Source: an uncultured Clostridia bacterium (GTDB taxonomy: Bacteria > Bacillota > Clostridia > Lachnospirales > CAMVHY01). Taken from it: 52,331 bases of DNA. The stretch is from NCBI GenBank assembly GCA_947073045.1, contig CAMTJU010000011.1, forward strand, positions 1 through 52,331, given 5' to 3'. The notes beneath the pieces were generated by a model. It was not told the origin of the DNA. It was given only the letters and a program-made list of their open reading frames with translations, and did no database searches. A program made the position numbers and the translations under genes. Below, in pieces: positions 8,460 through 17,738 of the stretch (position 1 is the stretch's first letter; each line of letters starts with the position of its first letter).

Positions 8460-9351
8460 CTTTAAATTTTATTTAGATGAGGCCTTTGATAGTTTAATCA
8501 AAAATAAATTGATGGCATTTGCTTCGGCAATTACTGTTGCTTCATGTATATTTATTCTTTCTATTTCGTTTTGCATCGCAAAAAATATAAATTATGCACT
8601 TGTGCAACTTAATGATGCTATTGGTTTATCTGTTATAATTTCTGATAATTTGTCATCTGAAAAAATTAATACGCTTTATGAAAAAATATCGAGTATACCT
8701 TATGTATCTGAAGTTAAATTTGTATCGGCTGAAGAAGCACTGGAGGAATTAAGTTTAACGCTGGAGGATTCAGCGCAGATTCTGAAGGGATTAAAAGATG
8801 ATAATCCTCTTCCGCGTTCATTTGATATTACGTTAAAAGACAATAGATTTTATTCGGATGCAATAGAAAGTTTGGAAAATTTAAAATCTGACGGGATTGC
8901 AAATATTAAACATGCGCAAGAGGAAACAAATATTTTATTATCAATCAGCAGAATTATTCATGTTGTAAGTGCAGTAATAATTTTGTCGCTTGCACTTATT
9001 TCCGTTATTATTATTATGAATACGATAAAGCTTGCGGTTAACAGTCGCAAAGATGAAATCAGCATTATGAAATATATTGGTGCGACAAATTGGTTTATAC
9101 GCTGGCCGTTTATAATCGAAGGAATGATAATAGGATTTATTGGTTCATTAATTCCGATTTTAATAAGTTGGCCGTGCTATGACAAATTGGTTGTGATTAT
9201 ATATGAAAAAATACCGGTAATAAAAAAATTATTTGAGTTCGAGCCGGGAATATTTATTTTTTCTGAGCTTGCACCAATTGCATTAGCTTTAGGTGTTATG
9301 ATAGGAATAATAGGAAGTTTTTCATCGGTAAGAAAATATTTAAATGTTTAG
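8446..9351 (+). CDS. ftsX: Cell-division ABC transporter permease FtsX
   Basis: About 301 residues with the FtsX layout: a cytoplasmic N-terminus, TM1 (about residues 22-45), an extracellular domain (VIISDNL, PYVSEVKFVSAEEAL, NPLPRSFDIT), then three TM helices (HVVSAVIILSLALISVIIIM; IIEGMIIGFIGSLIPI; APIALALGVMIGIIGSF). NSRKDEISIMKYIGATNWFIRWPF is the coupling region typical of FtsX and MacB permeases. Starts at 8440, 8446 and 8452 are all in frame. 8446 has the best spacing from AAGGCGG and gives translational coupling with ftsE. The extracellular loop would contact the hydrolase encoded next. Confidence 0.93.
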   Translation: MKMRSFKFYLDEAFDSLIKNKLMAFASAITVASCIFILSISFCIAKNINYALVQLNDAIGLSVIISDNLSSEKINTLYEKISSIPYVSEVKFVSAEEALEELSLTLEDSAQILKGLKDDNPLPRSFDITLKDNRFYSDAIESLENLKSDGIANIKHAQEETNILLSISRIIHVVSAVIILSLALISVIIIMNTIKLAVNSRKDEISIMKYIGATNWFIRWPFIIEGMIIGFIGSLIPILISWPCYDKLVVIIYEKIPVIKKLFEFEPGIFIFSELAPIALALGVMIGIIGSFSSVRKYLNV

Positions 9352-9359
9352 GTGAGCAT

Positions 9360-10505
9360 ATGAAAAAATTATTTTGTATAGTGCTGGCTTTTTTTATGCT
9401 TTTAAATATAAATTGTTATGCAAAGAGTTTGTCGCAGCTAGAGCAAGAAGCCAATAAAATCAAAAAAAATTCTGCTCAAACAAATCAATTACTTAATAAA
9501 GCGAAGTCAGAAAAAAATACAATGCAGCAAGAAATAAATAATCTTGATGCAGAACTAGTAAAAGCATCAGCTGAATTGATATCGACTTCAAATAAGCTCG
9601 AGCAGACAAAAAAAAATCTTGAAAAGAGCGAACAAGAATTAATTGATGCACAAAGTAAAAAAGAAAAACAATACGCTGCATATAAACAGCGTATTCGTTT
9701 TATATATGAGAATGGAAAGAATGCGTATATACACATAATATTTAAAGCGCACAGCTTCCATGATTTCTTAAAGCGCACGGAATATGTAAATTACATAATA
9801 AAATATGATTCAAATCTTTTGGATAAATTGCGCGAGAGTGAAAATGAAATTGCGAAAAAAATAGATGATATAAAATCAGATCAGGAACAAATGAAAAATT
9901 TAGTCGAGCAAGAAAAAAAGCATAAAGAAAATTTAGAATCGCGAGTAAAGGCAAAAGAAGAGTTAATGACCAAATTAAATTCAGATGTTGAAAAATATCA
10001 GCAACAATTGAAAGACTTTGAAAATTCCAGCAACGCTATAGAAAGATTAATACGTCAGGCACAGGTTTCATCTAATAATTCAAGTGCAAGTTTGAATTCT
10101 GCTTATAGTGGTGGAAAACTTGAATGGCCACTGCCCGGCAGAACTTATATTAGCTCAGGATATGGAAGCCGTACGAGTCCAATAAGTGGACGCGGAGAAT
10201 TTCATACAGGTTTAGATATTCCGGCTCCAACAGGAACGCCTGTTCATGCAGCAGAAGATGGCGTAATTATAAATTCAGGGAACATAAATGGATATGGCTA
10301 TACAATAATAATTAATCATGGCGGTGGCCTAAGCACGCTTTATGGTCATAACTCACGCCTTATAGCAAAAGTTGGTCAAAGTGTAAAACGTGGAGACATT
10401 ATAGCATTAGTAGGAAGTACAGGATATGCAACCGGTCCGCATTGTCATTTTGAAGTGCGATTGAATGGAAAACATACAAGCCCATGGAATTATTTAAATA
10501 AGTAA
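9360..10505 (+). CDS. Secreted murein hydrolase activator/endopeptidase with coiled coil and M23 (LytM) domain
   Basis: The 381-residue protein has a signal peptide (MKKLFCIVLAFFMLLNINCYA), a long coiled coil (about residues 25-235, rich in E/K/Q), a short Ser/Asn linker and a C-terminal M23 peptidase domain. Zinc-binding residues are visible in FHTGLDIP, TLYGHNS and GPHCHFEV, so it should be active. This is the EnvC/PcsB/CwlO-like partner that FtsEX controls to split peptidoglycan. It lies 8 bases after ftsX with AGGTGAG before the ATG, and the operon ends at the hairpin just downstream. Confidence 0.92.
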   Translation: MKKLFCIVLAFFMLLNINCYAKSLSQLEQEANKIKKNSAQTNQLLNKAKSEKNTMQQEINNLDAELVKASAELISTSNKLEQTKKNLEKSEQELIDAQSKKEKQYAAYKQRIRFIYENGKNAYIHIIFKAHSFHDFLKRTEYVNYIIKYDSNLLDKLRESENEIAKKIDDIKSDQEQMKNLVEQEKKHKENLESRVKAKEELMTKLNSDVEKYQQQLKDFENSSNAIERLIRQAQVSSNNSSASLNSAYSGGKLEWPLPGRTYISSGYGSRTSPISGRGEFHTGLDIPAPTGTPVHAAEDGVIINSGNINGYGYTIIINHGGGLSTLYGHNSRLIAKVGQSVKRGDIIALVGSTGYATGPHCHFEVRLNGKHTSPWNYLNK

Positions 10506-10530
10506 TTTTTTTACTGATTCGAAAATAAAA

Positions 10531-10570
10531 ATACTCACATGAAATTTTATAATCATGTGAGTATTTTTTT
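10531..10570. terminator. Bidirectional terminator between the M23 gene and the HAD gene
   Basis: A perfect 12-bp stem, ATACTCACATGA (10531-10542) against TCATGTGAGTAT (10553-10564), is followed by seven T and preceded by an A run. It serves both converging genes. Confidence 0.9.
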
Positions 10571-10582
10571 ATTCATATTTAT

Positions 10583-11233
10583 TTATTTGGTATTTTCAAG
10601 AAAATTAATTACTTCATCTAAGTTATTTAATTTTGCTGTCAAAATTTTTTCTGTTTCAGAATCGCATTGCCACATATCTGGCACCATAATTGTTTTACAT
10701 CCTGCACGATATGCCGATATCAAACCATTTTTGGAATCTTCAATTGCAAAACAATTATTCGGTTTTTCTTTAAGCAATTTGCATGCTAGTAAATATATAT
10801 CAGGTTCAGGCTTAGATTTTTCAAGCATATCCCCGCCAACTATAACATTAAAAAATTGTGTGATATTTGTATTGTTTAAGTAATCATCTACAACTTTTTT
10901 AGGTGACGACGAAGCAACTGCTATTTTATAATTATTTTGCTTTAGATAGTTTAATAAATTATAGAGGCCTTTTTTTACAGGTATTTCATTTTCTAAATAA
11001 TATTGTGTGAAAAAATCAAGTGTGTAGCCCTCAAGTTCTTCTGCTTTAAATTTTTCTCCAAATTCCTGCAGCCAAATCTTTTTTGCCACATCTATATTCA
11101 TTCCCAAAGTTTTCATTGCCATATAACCAGCTTTTTTTATACCCATTTTTTTCCCAGCGTAATCATATGCCTTTACAAAAATTTTTTCGGTATCAAACAT
11201 AACTCCATCCATATCAAATATAACTGTTCCCAT
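10583..11233 (-). CDS. HAD-family phosphatase, beta-phosphoglucomutase-like
   Basis: This 216-residue subfamily IA HAD hydrolase begins MGTVIFDMDGVMFDTE, where the first Asp is the nucleophile and the second the acid/base. Motif II is AVASSSPKKVV, the motif III Lys is in EKSKPEPDIY, and motif IV is CFAIEDSKNGLISAYRAG. The four-helix cap domain occupies about residues 15-85. This pattern fits beta-phosphoglucomutase or a small sugar-phosphate phosphatase; the substrate cannot be read from sequence. AAGGGGG lies 6 bases before the ATG. It is transcribed alone, convergent with the ftsEX operon. Confidence 0.88.
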   Translation of the reverse strand: MGTVIFDMDGVMFDTEKIFVKAYDYAGKKMGIKKAGYMAMKTLGMNIDVAKKIWLQEFGEKFKAEELEGYTLDFFTQYYLENEIPVKKGLYNLLNYLKQNNYKIAVASSSPKKVVDDYLNNTNITQFFNVIVGGDMLEKSKPEPDIYLLACKLLKEKPNNCFAIEDSKNGLISAYRAGCKTIMVPDMWQCDSETEKILTAKLNNLDEVINFLENTK

Positions 11234-11331
11234 TTAAATTCCCCCTTAATTTCATTATTGAATTATACTACAAATATTTATTGACTGAATTAAAAAATAA
11301 GAAAAAATTTTTACATTAGGTTCATTTTTTG

Positions 11332-11360
11332 TTGAAGTTTGTCTTAAAAAAGTTTATGCT
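11332..11360 (+). promoter_or_regulatory. Probable promoter of the mreB operon
   Basis: TTGAAG at 11332-11337 and TATGCT at 11355-11360 are 17 bases apart. This implies an AT-rich leader of about 118 bases before mreB. No riboswitch or strong hairpin is visible in the leader. Confidence 0.55.
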
Positions 11361-11484
11361 TATATATTATTGGGAAAATTTTTTTTCGTATTGAGTCTGA
11401 TTTTTAATTCCTTGGCCATAATATCTTTATTAGCTCTTCTTTATTTCCCTTAATTAATTTTTTATTTATAGAGAGGTTTTTAAT

Positions 11485-12498
11485 ATGTCACATGATTTGG
11501 GAATTGATTTGGGTACGGCTAATGTACTGGTTTATATGAGCGGTAAGGGTATTATTATTGATGAGCCTTCTGTAGTTGCCATGAATACTGAAAATAGCAA
11601 TGTACTGGCTGTCGGCAATTATGCTAAAGAAATGATTGGGCGTACCCCTGGAAATATTGTTGCAACTCGACCACTTAAATCAGGTGTTATTGCCAACTTC
11701 AAAGTTACTGAAGCTATGCTTAAGTATTTTATTAAAAAAACTCGTTCACATTTTTTATTTGGCTCTAAACCCAAAGTTGTTATTTGCATACCATCTGGCG
11801 TTACTCAAGTTGAAAAACGCGCTGTTATTGAAGCAACAATAAATGCTGGTTCAAAAGAAAATGGTACATATCTTATTGAAGAGCCAATGGCTGCTGCTAT
11901 TGGTTGTAAGTTACCTATTGAGGAACCTATTGGCAGTATGATTGTTGATATTGGCGGCGGAACAAGTGAAATGGCTGTAATATCTTTGGGTGGAATTGTC
12001 ACAAGCAGTTCATTAAGAGTTGCTGGCGATACCCTAAATGAGCATATATTAAATTACATCAAAAAGGAGTATAATGTAGCTATAGGTGAAAGAACTGCGG
12101 AACAAATCAAAATTAATATAGCAAGTGTGTATGAACCCGATGGAGAAATTTCAATGGATACGCGTGGCCGAGATTTATTGACGGGCTTGCCTAAAACTTT
12201 AAGTATTAGTTCAATTGATGTCTATAATGCAATTAAAGAACCAATATCAAATATCATTGATTCAATAAAATTAACACTTGAAAAAACACCACCAGAATTA
12301 TCTGCAGACGTAATCGAAACTGGAATAACTATAACGGGTGGAGGAGCATTAATTCATGGATTAGATAAATTAATTGAATCAGAAACAGGAATTAACGTAA
12401 AAGTAGCTGATGAACCTTTAAAGTCTGTCGTTTTAGGAACGAGTGTTGTATTGGAAAATATGAACACACTTAAAAATACTCTTCAATCTTCATATTAA
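11485..12498 (+). CDS. mreB: Rod-shape-determining actin homologue MreB
   Basis: The 337-residue protein polymerises under the membrane and directs lateral wall synthesis. The actin-fold phosphate loops are present: DLGIDLGTANVLVY, then VDIGGGTSEMAVISLGG, and TGGGALIHGLDKLI near the C-terminus, with EEPMAAAIG in between. Length matches MreB/Mbl (about 335-345). GAGAGG lies before ATG 11485. mreC and mreD follow in the same operon, then PBP2, so this is the principal cell-shape locus rather than an isolated paralogue such as Mbl. Confidence 0.95.
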   Translation: MSHDLGIDLGTANVLVYMSGKGIIIDEPSVVAMNTENSNVLAVGNYAKEMIGRTPGNIVATRPLKSGVIANFKVTEAMLKYFIKKTRSHFLFGSKPKVVICIPSGVTQVEKRAVIEATINAGSKENGTYLIEEPMAAAIGCKLPIEEPIGSMIVDIGGGTSEMAVISLGGIVTSSSLRVAGDTLNEHILNYIKKEYNVAIGERTAEQIKINIASVYEPDGEISMDTRGRDLLTGLPKTLSISSIDVYNAIKEPISNIIDSIKLTLEKTPPELSADVIETGITITGGGALIHGLDKLIESETGINVKVADEPLKSVVLGTSVVLENMNTLKNTLQSSY

Positions 12499-12525
12499 AA
12501 TTAAAAAACGGAAAGGATAAAACCA

Positions 12526-13371
12526 TTGAGATTTTTAAGAAGAAACAAAAAACTCATTCTATTAATTTTTATAATAACTTGCATAGTTTTAATCTTTGCA
12601 AGTTCATTTTTAAGTTTTGGATTCATCAGTGACACATTTGAATTTATAGTTATACCGATTGAAAAATTTTGCAATTCATCTATAAATTGGGTTGGTTCAA
12701 AATTTTATCTTGTAACCAATATTTTTGAAATAGAAAATGAAAACATACAACTCAAAGAAAAAATTGAGCAATACAATCTAAACGAGCAAAGATTTAAAAT
12801 GATTGAGGCGGAAAATAAAAAGCTTACTAATCTTATTAATATTAGTCAAAACTATCCTAATTACGAAATGACGGGTGCAAAAGTTATTGCTAAAGATACA
12901 TCAAAATTGTTCAATATTTTTATAATTGATAAAGGATTAAATGACGGATTAAAAAATAATATGGTTGTGCTAGATTCAAATGGTGTTGTCGGTAAAATTA
13001 CTGAATGCCGGAATAATTTTTCTAAAGTCTCGTCAATAATTGACGATAAAAGTTCTTTAAGCATTAAAAATTTCAGAACGGATGACTTGGGATTTGCCAA
13101 GGGTGATTTAAAATTAAAGCAAGATGGATTGTGCCAAATAGAATTTTTAGATGCAGCAGCTCAAATTATTGAAGGCGATGAAATTGTAACTTCAAATTTA
13201 AGTGAAATATTTCCACCAGGTCTTTTAGTTGGGCATGTACAAAAAATTGAGTCAAACTCAAATACAATTACAGCAATTTTGGAACCGGTAGCTGATTTGA
13301 AACATTTGGAAAATGTACTTGTAATTACAAAAGTTTTTGACGTACAAGAAAATTTTTCTATGGAGGAATAA
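12526..13371 (+). CDS. mreC: Rod-shape-determining protein MreC
   Basis: The 281-residue protein starts at TTG 12526 with GAAAGGATAA upstream; no ATG fits. It has a cytoplasmic Arg/Lys-rich start (RFLRRNKK), one TM helix (about residues 10-32), a coiled coil (about 70-105, EIENENIQLKEKIEQ) and a double beta-barrel domain (VIAKDTSKLFNIFIIDKG, GVVGKITECRNNFSKVSSIID, VVTSNLSEIFPPGLLVG-type segment). MreC couples MreB to PBP2 and MreD outside the membrane. Its stop codon abuts the mreD start. Confidence 0.93.
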   Translation: MRFLRRNKKLILLIFIITCIVLIFASSFLSFGFISDTFEFIVIPIEKFCNSSINWVGSKFYLVTNIFEIENENIQLKEKIEQYNLNEQRFKMIEAENKKLTNLINISQNYPNYEMTGAKVIAKDTSKLFNIFIIDKGLNDGLKNNMVVLDSNGVVGKITECRNNFSKVSSIIDDKSSLSIKNFRTDDLGFAKGDLKLKQDGLCQIEFLDAAAQIIEGDEIVTSNLSEIFPPGLLVGHVQKIESNSNTITAILEPVADLKHLENVLVITKVFDVQENFSMEE

Positions 13372-13881
13372 ATGATACGTTTGGTAGTTGATTTTTTTTT
13401 GCCAATAATAGCCTTTATTATTAATTCAACTATTTTTGAACATATAAAGCTACATTCTGTTAAACCTGATTTGTTTATAATAATTATTGTGTGTATGTCA
13501 GTTTTAAGAAATGATATAGAAGGTGCCTTGTTAGGGTTTATGTGCGGGATTATGCAAGATATGTTTTTTGGAAAATCACTGGGTTTTTTTGCATTATTGT
13601 ATATGCTGACAGGATATTTTTGTGGCAAACCATTTAAATATATTTATCGCGAAAATTATTTTGTGCCAATGATATTATGTTTTTGTGCAACATTTTTTTT
13701 TGATGGATGCTATTTTTTATTAAAATTTCTAAGACCTGCAGAAATTTTTTATGCTTTGAGTTCGATAGTTTTTCCGCAGGCAGTATATAATACAGTTTTA
13801 ATCTTAGTTTTCTATCCACTTATGTATTTTTTAAATAAAAAAATTGAAAATCATGAGATAAGACGGCGTAATTTTTTTTAA
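13372..13881 (+). CDS. mreD: Rod-shape-determining protein MreD
   Basis: The 169-residue hydrophobic protein has about five to six TM segments. The family feature GALLGFMCGIMQDMFFGKSLG, with its conserved GxxxGxxxD-like loop, is visible. It begins directly after the mreC stop (TAAATG), with GGAGGA provided by the mreC 3' end, so translation is coupled. MreD anchors the elongasome with MreC and RodA/PBP2. After it comes a 200-base gap with repeats before the PBP2 gene. Confidence 0.92.
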   Translation: MIRLVVDFFLPIIAFIINSTIFEHIKLHSVKPDLFIIIIVCMSVLRNDIEGALLGFMCGIMQDMFFGKSLGFFALLYMLTGYFCGKPFKYIYRENYFVPMILCFCATFFFDGCYFLLKFLRPAEIFYALSSIVFPQAVYNTVLILVFYPLMYFLNKKIENHEIRRRNFF

Positions 13882-13897
13882 CAAAAAAAATAAAACC

Positions 13898-13922
13898 TTC
13901 TTCTTTTTTTGTAAAAAAAGAT
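13898..13922. repeat. Poly-T/poly-A inverted repeat related to the intergenic cassettes
   Basis: TCTTTTTTTGTAAAAAAAGA is followed by TGCATAAGCGTC, resembling the right-hand end of the cassettes at 179-357 and 5703-5853 (hairpin plus CTTATG in the other orientation). It lies right after mreD and may attenuate read-through into the PBP2 gene. Confidence 0.45.
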
Positions 13923-14010
13923 GCATAAGCGTCTCTTTAAAAATTAAAAAGAGCCGCTTTATGAAAAAAATTTATCACAAAAATTAAGCTTTGTTTGATT
14001 TTAATGTAAT

Positions 14011-14033
14011 CATATACTGCAAAGCAGTATGTG
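14011..14033. other. Hairpin in the PBP2 leader
   Basis: A 10-bp stem, CATATACTGC with GCAGTATGTG, has a three-base AAA loop. No T run follows, so it is not a standard terminator. A second inverted repeat, TTACTTT-attttA-AAGTAA type (14048-14066), sits just before the ribosome binding site and could limit translation. Confidence 0.45.
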
Positions 14034-14081
14034 CATAATTTGTTTGGTTACTTTATTTTAAAGTAATGGAGTGTAGTTTCT

Positions 14082-16544
14082 ATGAATAATTTGTCTTGGA
14101 ACATAAAAAAAAAGTTTGAAAGCAGAGTTTTTGTTCTGTTTTTTTTTGTGTGCATGATTTTTTGTTTGCTTTCCACAAGGTTGTTCTTTATGCAAATTAT
14201 CAATGGGCAAATGTATTTGGATAACCTTAGTCTTAATATTGTCAAAAAAATAAATATAGTTGCTCCACGCGGAAATATCTTTGATAGATACGGACGTACT
14301 ATTGTGAAAAACAAGTACGTTTACAATGTTAAGCTTGATCAAAGTATTCATATTGATAATTTAAATGAAAGCCTCTATAATTTAATAAAACTACTTGAAA
14401 AAAATAATGAGGATTATTTGGATGACTTGCCTATATCCAAAAATAAGCCATTTGAATTTACGTTTGAGTCTGAAAGTGAAAAAAATCGTTGGCTAACAGA
14501 TATGAATCTAAATAAAAATCTTGATGCCAATCAAATTATTCAGTACTTACGTGAATTTTTCGATATACCAAAAGAATTAGATGATACACAGGCGCGCAAA
14601 ATAATTTCGCTTCGAGCAAAACTTTATAAACAACGCTATCGCCAATATAATCCGCTTACTTTAGCCCTAAACGTTTCAGACAAAACTATTGTTGCTATCG
14701 AGGAAGAAAATAATAAATATCCTACAATTTATATTGAAGGCGAGCCGATTCGTGATTACGTCAATGCAAAATGTTTCTCGAATATTATTGGATATATTGG
14801 CAATATTACAGATAAAGAATTAGAAACAAATAAAGATTATGATGCATCAGATATTATTGGAAAAACAGGACTCGAAAAATCATTTGAAAAAAGTTTACGT
14901 GGCAGCGACGGTGAATTATTAGTACAGGTAAATAATATGGGAAAGCGCGTTGGAACCATAAATAAAAAAGATCCTGTACGCGGAAATGATGTATTTTTAA
15001 CAATCGATAAAAATTTGCAGGAAAAATCTTACGAGATTTTAGAAAATACTCTGACTGAACTCATGATTGCAAAACTCAAAAGTGGCGCATTAACTATCAA
15101 TAATTTATTTGAGTCAATGATTCAAACAAATACTTTATCGATAAAAAAAATATTTGAATCTGAGGATAATACTTATTCACATATAATAAAATCATTTGTT
15201 TTAAAAAATAATTCATCTGCGGATTATACAACAGGTAACGGTCAGCAAACAATTAGAAAAATAATTTACGATGGCGTAAAAAATCATAGTATATCAATAA
15301 AAACATTATTGCTTGTTATGCGTGAACAAAATTTAATTTCGGGCGACGACAATTATTTTAGAAACTCTTCTGCTACAAAAATTTTTTATGATAAATTAGA
15401 AACTCATGAAATTAATCCAAGTATGTTTAATTTTGACCCATGTACCGGTTCGGTTGTAGTGCTGGATGTTGATAATGGCGATGTTTTGGCAGCCGTTAGT
15501 TATCCTTCATACGATAATAACAAATTATCGAGCAGCTCATCTAATGATTATTATTCGCAAATTTTATCCGCAATAAATACGCCGATGGTAAATCGTCCAT
15601 TTATGGAACCGCGTGCTCCCGGCTCAACTTTTAAAATGATAACGGCAATAACCGGCCTCGAAAAAGGAGTCATTACTCCAAATTCAATAATATATGACGA
15701 AACAACTTTCAAAAAAGCAGGCCGTCCTTATGGTAGATGCTGGGCAGGCCACTCGCATGGTGCATTAAATGTATCAAGTGCTCTCGAAGTTTCTTGCAAT
15801 TATTTCTTTTTTGAAACTGCCTATCGTTTAGGCAATAGCAAATCAAAAAATTTACTAGATGGAATCTCTGCGTTAAATTTTTATATGCGCGAGTTTGGGC
15901 TGGATGAAAGAAGCGGCGTAGAAATTGGAGAGCTCTATGATTTTTCAGAGCCTGGTGTTTCAAACATTTCATCGCCTGAATATAAATTGAAAAATGGTGA
16001 AAAAAATAAATGGTACGACGGTGACACAATCCGTACGGCAATTGGCCAAGCTAAAAATAATTATACAGCTGCAACTATGGCTAAATATATAAATACATTG
16101 GCAAGTGGCGGAAAAAGATTTCAGTTGCATCTGACAAAAGAAATTAAAGACATAAACGGCGAATCAATTGAAAAAACTTACCCCAAACTTGAAAAAACAT
16201 TAGATATAGACAAAAAAAATTGGGATGCTGTATACAAAGGAATGTTGTTGGTGACGGAAGGAAGTCGTGGGACAGGACGTAGTGTGTTCAAAAATTTTCC
16301 GATAAGAGTTGCTGGAAAAACTGGTACTGCTCAGGAAAACAATAATCGTCCCGATCATACATCTTTTGGAGGATTTGCGCCGTTTGAAAATCCACGTATA
16401 GCAGTTTATGTTGTAGTGCCGTTTGGAGATACAAAATTGATGGCGGCACCGGCATCGCAAGTTGCCCGCGATGTAATAAAAGAATATTTTAAACTAGATT
16501 CATCGCCGACATTAAAATCTGAAACAAACTGCTTGACGAAATAA
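14082..16544 (+). CDS. mrdA: Penicillin-binding protein 2 (class B transpeptidase of the elongasome)
   Basis: The 820-residue protein crosslinks peptidoglycan during elongation. It has one N-terminal TM helix (about 16-38), a dimerisation/pedestal domain (VAPRGNIFDRYGR, IGYIGNITDKE, GKTGLEKSFEKSLRG) and a transpeptidase domain. The active-site motifs are STFK (Ser515, Lys518), SCN (Ser571) and KTG (746-748). An insert of about 110 residues (roughly 325-435) between pedestal and transpeptidase makes it longer than the usual 600-700, a pattern I associate with clostridial PBP2. GGAGTG lies 9 bases before ATG 14082. Position after mreBCD supports the elongation role over a division or sporulation PBP. 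Confidence 0.93.
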   Translation: MNNLSWNIKKKFESRVFVLFFFVCMIFCLLSTRLFFMQIINGQMYLDNLSLNIVKKINIVAPRGNIFDRYGRTIVKNKYVYNVKLDQSIHIDNLNESLYNLIKLLEKNNEDYLDDLPISKNKPFEFTFESESEKNRWLTDMNLNKNLDANQIIQYLREFFDIPKELDDTQARKIISLRAKLYKQRYRQYNPLTLALNVSDKTIVAIEEENNKYPTIYIEGEPIRDYVNAKCFSNIIGYIGNITDKELETNKDYDASDIIGKTGLEKSFEKSLRGSDGELLVQVNNMGKRVGTINKKDPVRGNDVFLTIDKNLQEKSYEILENTLTELMIAKLKSGALTINNLFESMIQTNTLSIKKIFESEDNTYSHIIKSFVLKNNSSADYTTGNGQQTIRKIIYDGVKNHSISIKTLLLVMREQNLISGDDNYFRNSSATKIFYDKLETHEINPSMFNFDPCTGSVVVLDVDNGDVLAAVSYPSYDNNKLSSSSSNDYYSQILSAINTPMVNRPFMEPRAPGSTFKMITAITGLEKGVITPNSIIYDETTFKKAGRPYGRCWAGHSHGALNVSSALEVSCNYFFFETAYRLGNSKSKNLLDGISALNFYMREFGLDERSGVEIGELYDFSEPGVSNISSPEYKLKNGEKNKWYDGDTIRTAIGQAKNNYTAATMAKYINTLASGGKRFQLHLTKEIKDINGESIEKTYPKLEKTLDIDKKNWDAVYKGMLLVTEGSRGTGRSVFKNFPIRVAGKTGTAQENNNRPDHTSFGGFAPFENPRIAVYVVVPFGDTKLMAAPASQVARDVIKEYFKLDSSPTLKSETNCLTK

Positions 16545-16616
16545 AAAATAAAATTCAATAACAAAATCAAAATTTTTTTAAGAAAGTAACAACAAATAAA
16601 AGTGGAGGAATTTGTA

Positions 16617-17216
16617 ATGAGCGACATCATTTTTAAAGGCCACAAAGACAGAATAACTATTATATTTGATGGCAATAAAAGTTTTGAGAAATTACAAAAT
16701 GATTTTGAGAAAAAACTCGAGCTTTCACAAAATTTTTTTAGTGGCGTAAAAAAAGCGTCCATTGAATTTAAAGGGCGCGAATTATCTGATATGCAAAAAT
16801 CTCAAATGCTAGATATTATTTCAAACAAGACAGGGCTTGAGGTTTCACTATTTATTCCTGAAAAAAAACTTGATTGTACAATTAATCCGGATGAATTGAA
16901 AACTGTTTTTCATAAAAGTTCATTGCGCAGTGGCCAATTTATTCATTACAATGGTAATGTTATAATATTTGGAGATGTTAATCCCGGTGCAGAAATTATT
17001 GCATGCGGAAATGTTATTGTTATGGGCGCAATAAAAGGATTAGTGCATGCAGGATGCAATGGCAATAAAAATTGTGTCATTTGCGCACTAAGCCTTTTAC
17101 CTGTACAATTGCGGATTGCAAATATTTTAACGTGCCTTCCAGATAATGAAGTCGTAACAAAACCATCGTATGCTTACATTAGTGATGATAAATTGTATAT
17201 ATCACCACTGCAATAG
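16617..17216 (+). CDS. minC: Septum-site-determining protein MinC
   Basis: The 199-residue protein blocks FtsZ assembly away from midcell. The C-terminal beta-helix domain is recognisable: SLRSGQFIHYNGNVIIFGDV, NPGAEIIACGNVIVMGAIKG, VHAGCNGN and IADIL-like IANIL. The N-terminal half (1-95) is the divergent MinC_N domain. ATG 16617 is chosen because GGAGG lies 7 bases upstream; a GTG at 16602 falls before that site. No minD or minE follows; yqeG is next after 12 bases. MinC needs MinD for membrane recruitment, so minD must be elsewhere or the system is altered. Confidence 0.88.
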   Translation: MSDIIFKGHKDRITIIFDGNKSFEKLQNDFEKKLELSQNFFSGVKKASIEFKGRELSDMQKSQMLDIISNKTGLEVSLFIPEKKLDCTINPDELKTVFHKSSLRSGQFIHYNGNVIIFGDVNPGAEIIACGNVIVMGAIKGLVHAGCNGNKNCVICALSLLPVQLRIANILTCLPDNEVVTKPSYAYISDDKLYISPLQ

Positions 17217-17228
17217 AGGTAGGTACAA

Positions 17229-17720
17229 ATGATAAATAAAATTTTTTATCCGGACGACTATTTTCCATCCATAATGGATATAGATTATTCAAAAATTTAT
17301 AAAAAAGGAATCAGAGGACTCATTTTTGATATAGACAATACAATTGTGCCTTATAATACATATGAAATACCTGATAGTGTTTTAGATTTGTTTAAAAATC
17401 TTACACGTGAGGGATTTGCTGTATGCTTTCTTTCGAACAACAAAAAAAAACGTGTTTCACATTTTGAACAATTGTTTAATATTCACGGTTTTCATACAGC
17501 ATTAAAACCAACACCATTTGGAATATGGCGTGTAATAAAATATTTGAATTTACCAAGAAACAAACTTGCAATTATTGGCGATCAGATATTTACAGATATA
17601 ATATGCGGGCGCACTCAAAAAATTTATACAATATTAGTTGCTCCGCTCGTCGAACGCACTGATTTTATAAATAAATTCAAGCGCTCACTTGAATTAAATA
17701 TTCTCAACAATAAAAAATAA
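17229..17720 (+). CDS. YqeG-family HAD (subfamily IIIA) phosphatase
   Basis: The 163-residue protein has the HAD core FDIDNTIVPYN (nucleophile Asp and acid Asp), FLSNNKKKRV (motif II), KPTPFGIW (motif III Lys) and IIGDQIFTDIICG (motif IV). These match YqeG, related to mitochondrial phosphatidylglycerophosphatase GEP4. A role as phosphatidylglycerophosphate phosphatase is known for homologues but not proven here. GAGGTAGG lies before the ATG, 12 bases after minC; glnS follows after 18 bases. This is therefore a minC-yqeG-glnS operon segment rather than the usual yqeG-yqeH-aroE neighbourhood. Confidence 0.88.
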   Translation: MINKIFYPDDYFPSIMDIDYSKIYKKGIRGLIFDIDNTIVPYNTYEIPDSVLDLFKNLTREGFAVCFLSNNKKKRVSHFEQLFNIHGFHTALKPTPFGIWRVIKYLNLPRNKLAIIGDQIFTDIICGRTQKIYTILVAPLVERTDFINKFKRSLELNILNNKK

Positions 17721-17738
17721 ACAGGAGGCATTTTTTTT

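Noticed and set aside
10539-10883. Plus-strand open frame opposite the HAD phosphatase gene
   Set aside because: It runs through the terminator and mirrors a gene with intact HAD motifs on the other strand.
14011-14033. Hairpin before the PBP2 gene as a terminator
   Set aside because: No T run follows the stem.
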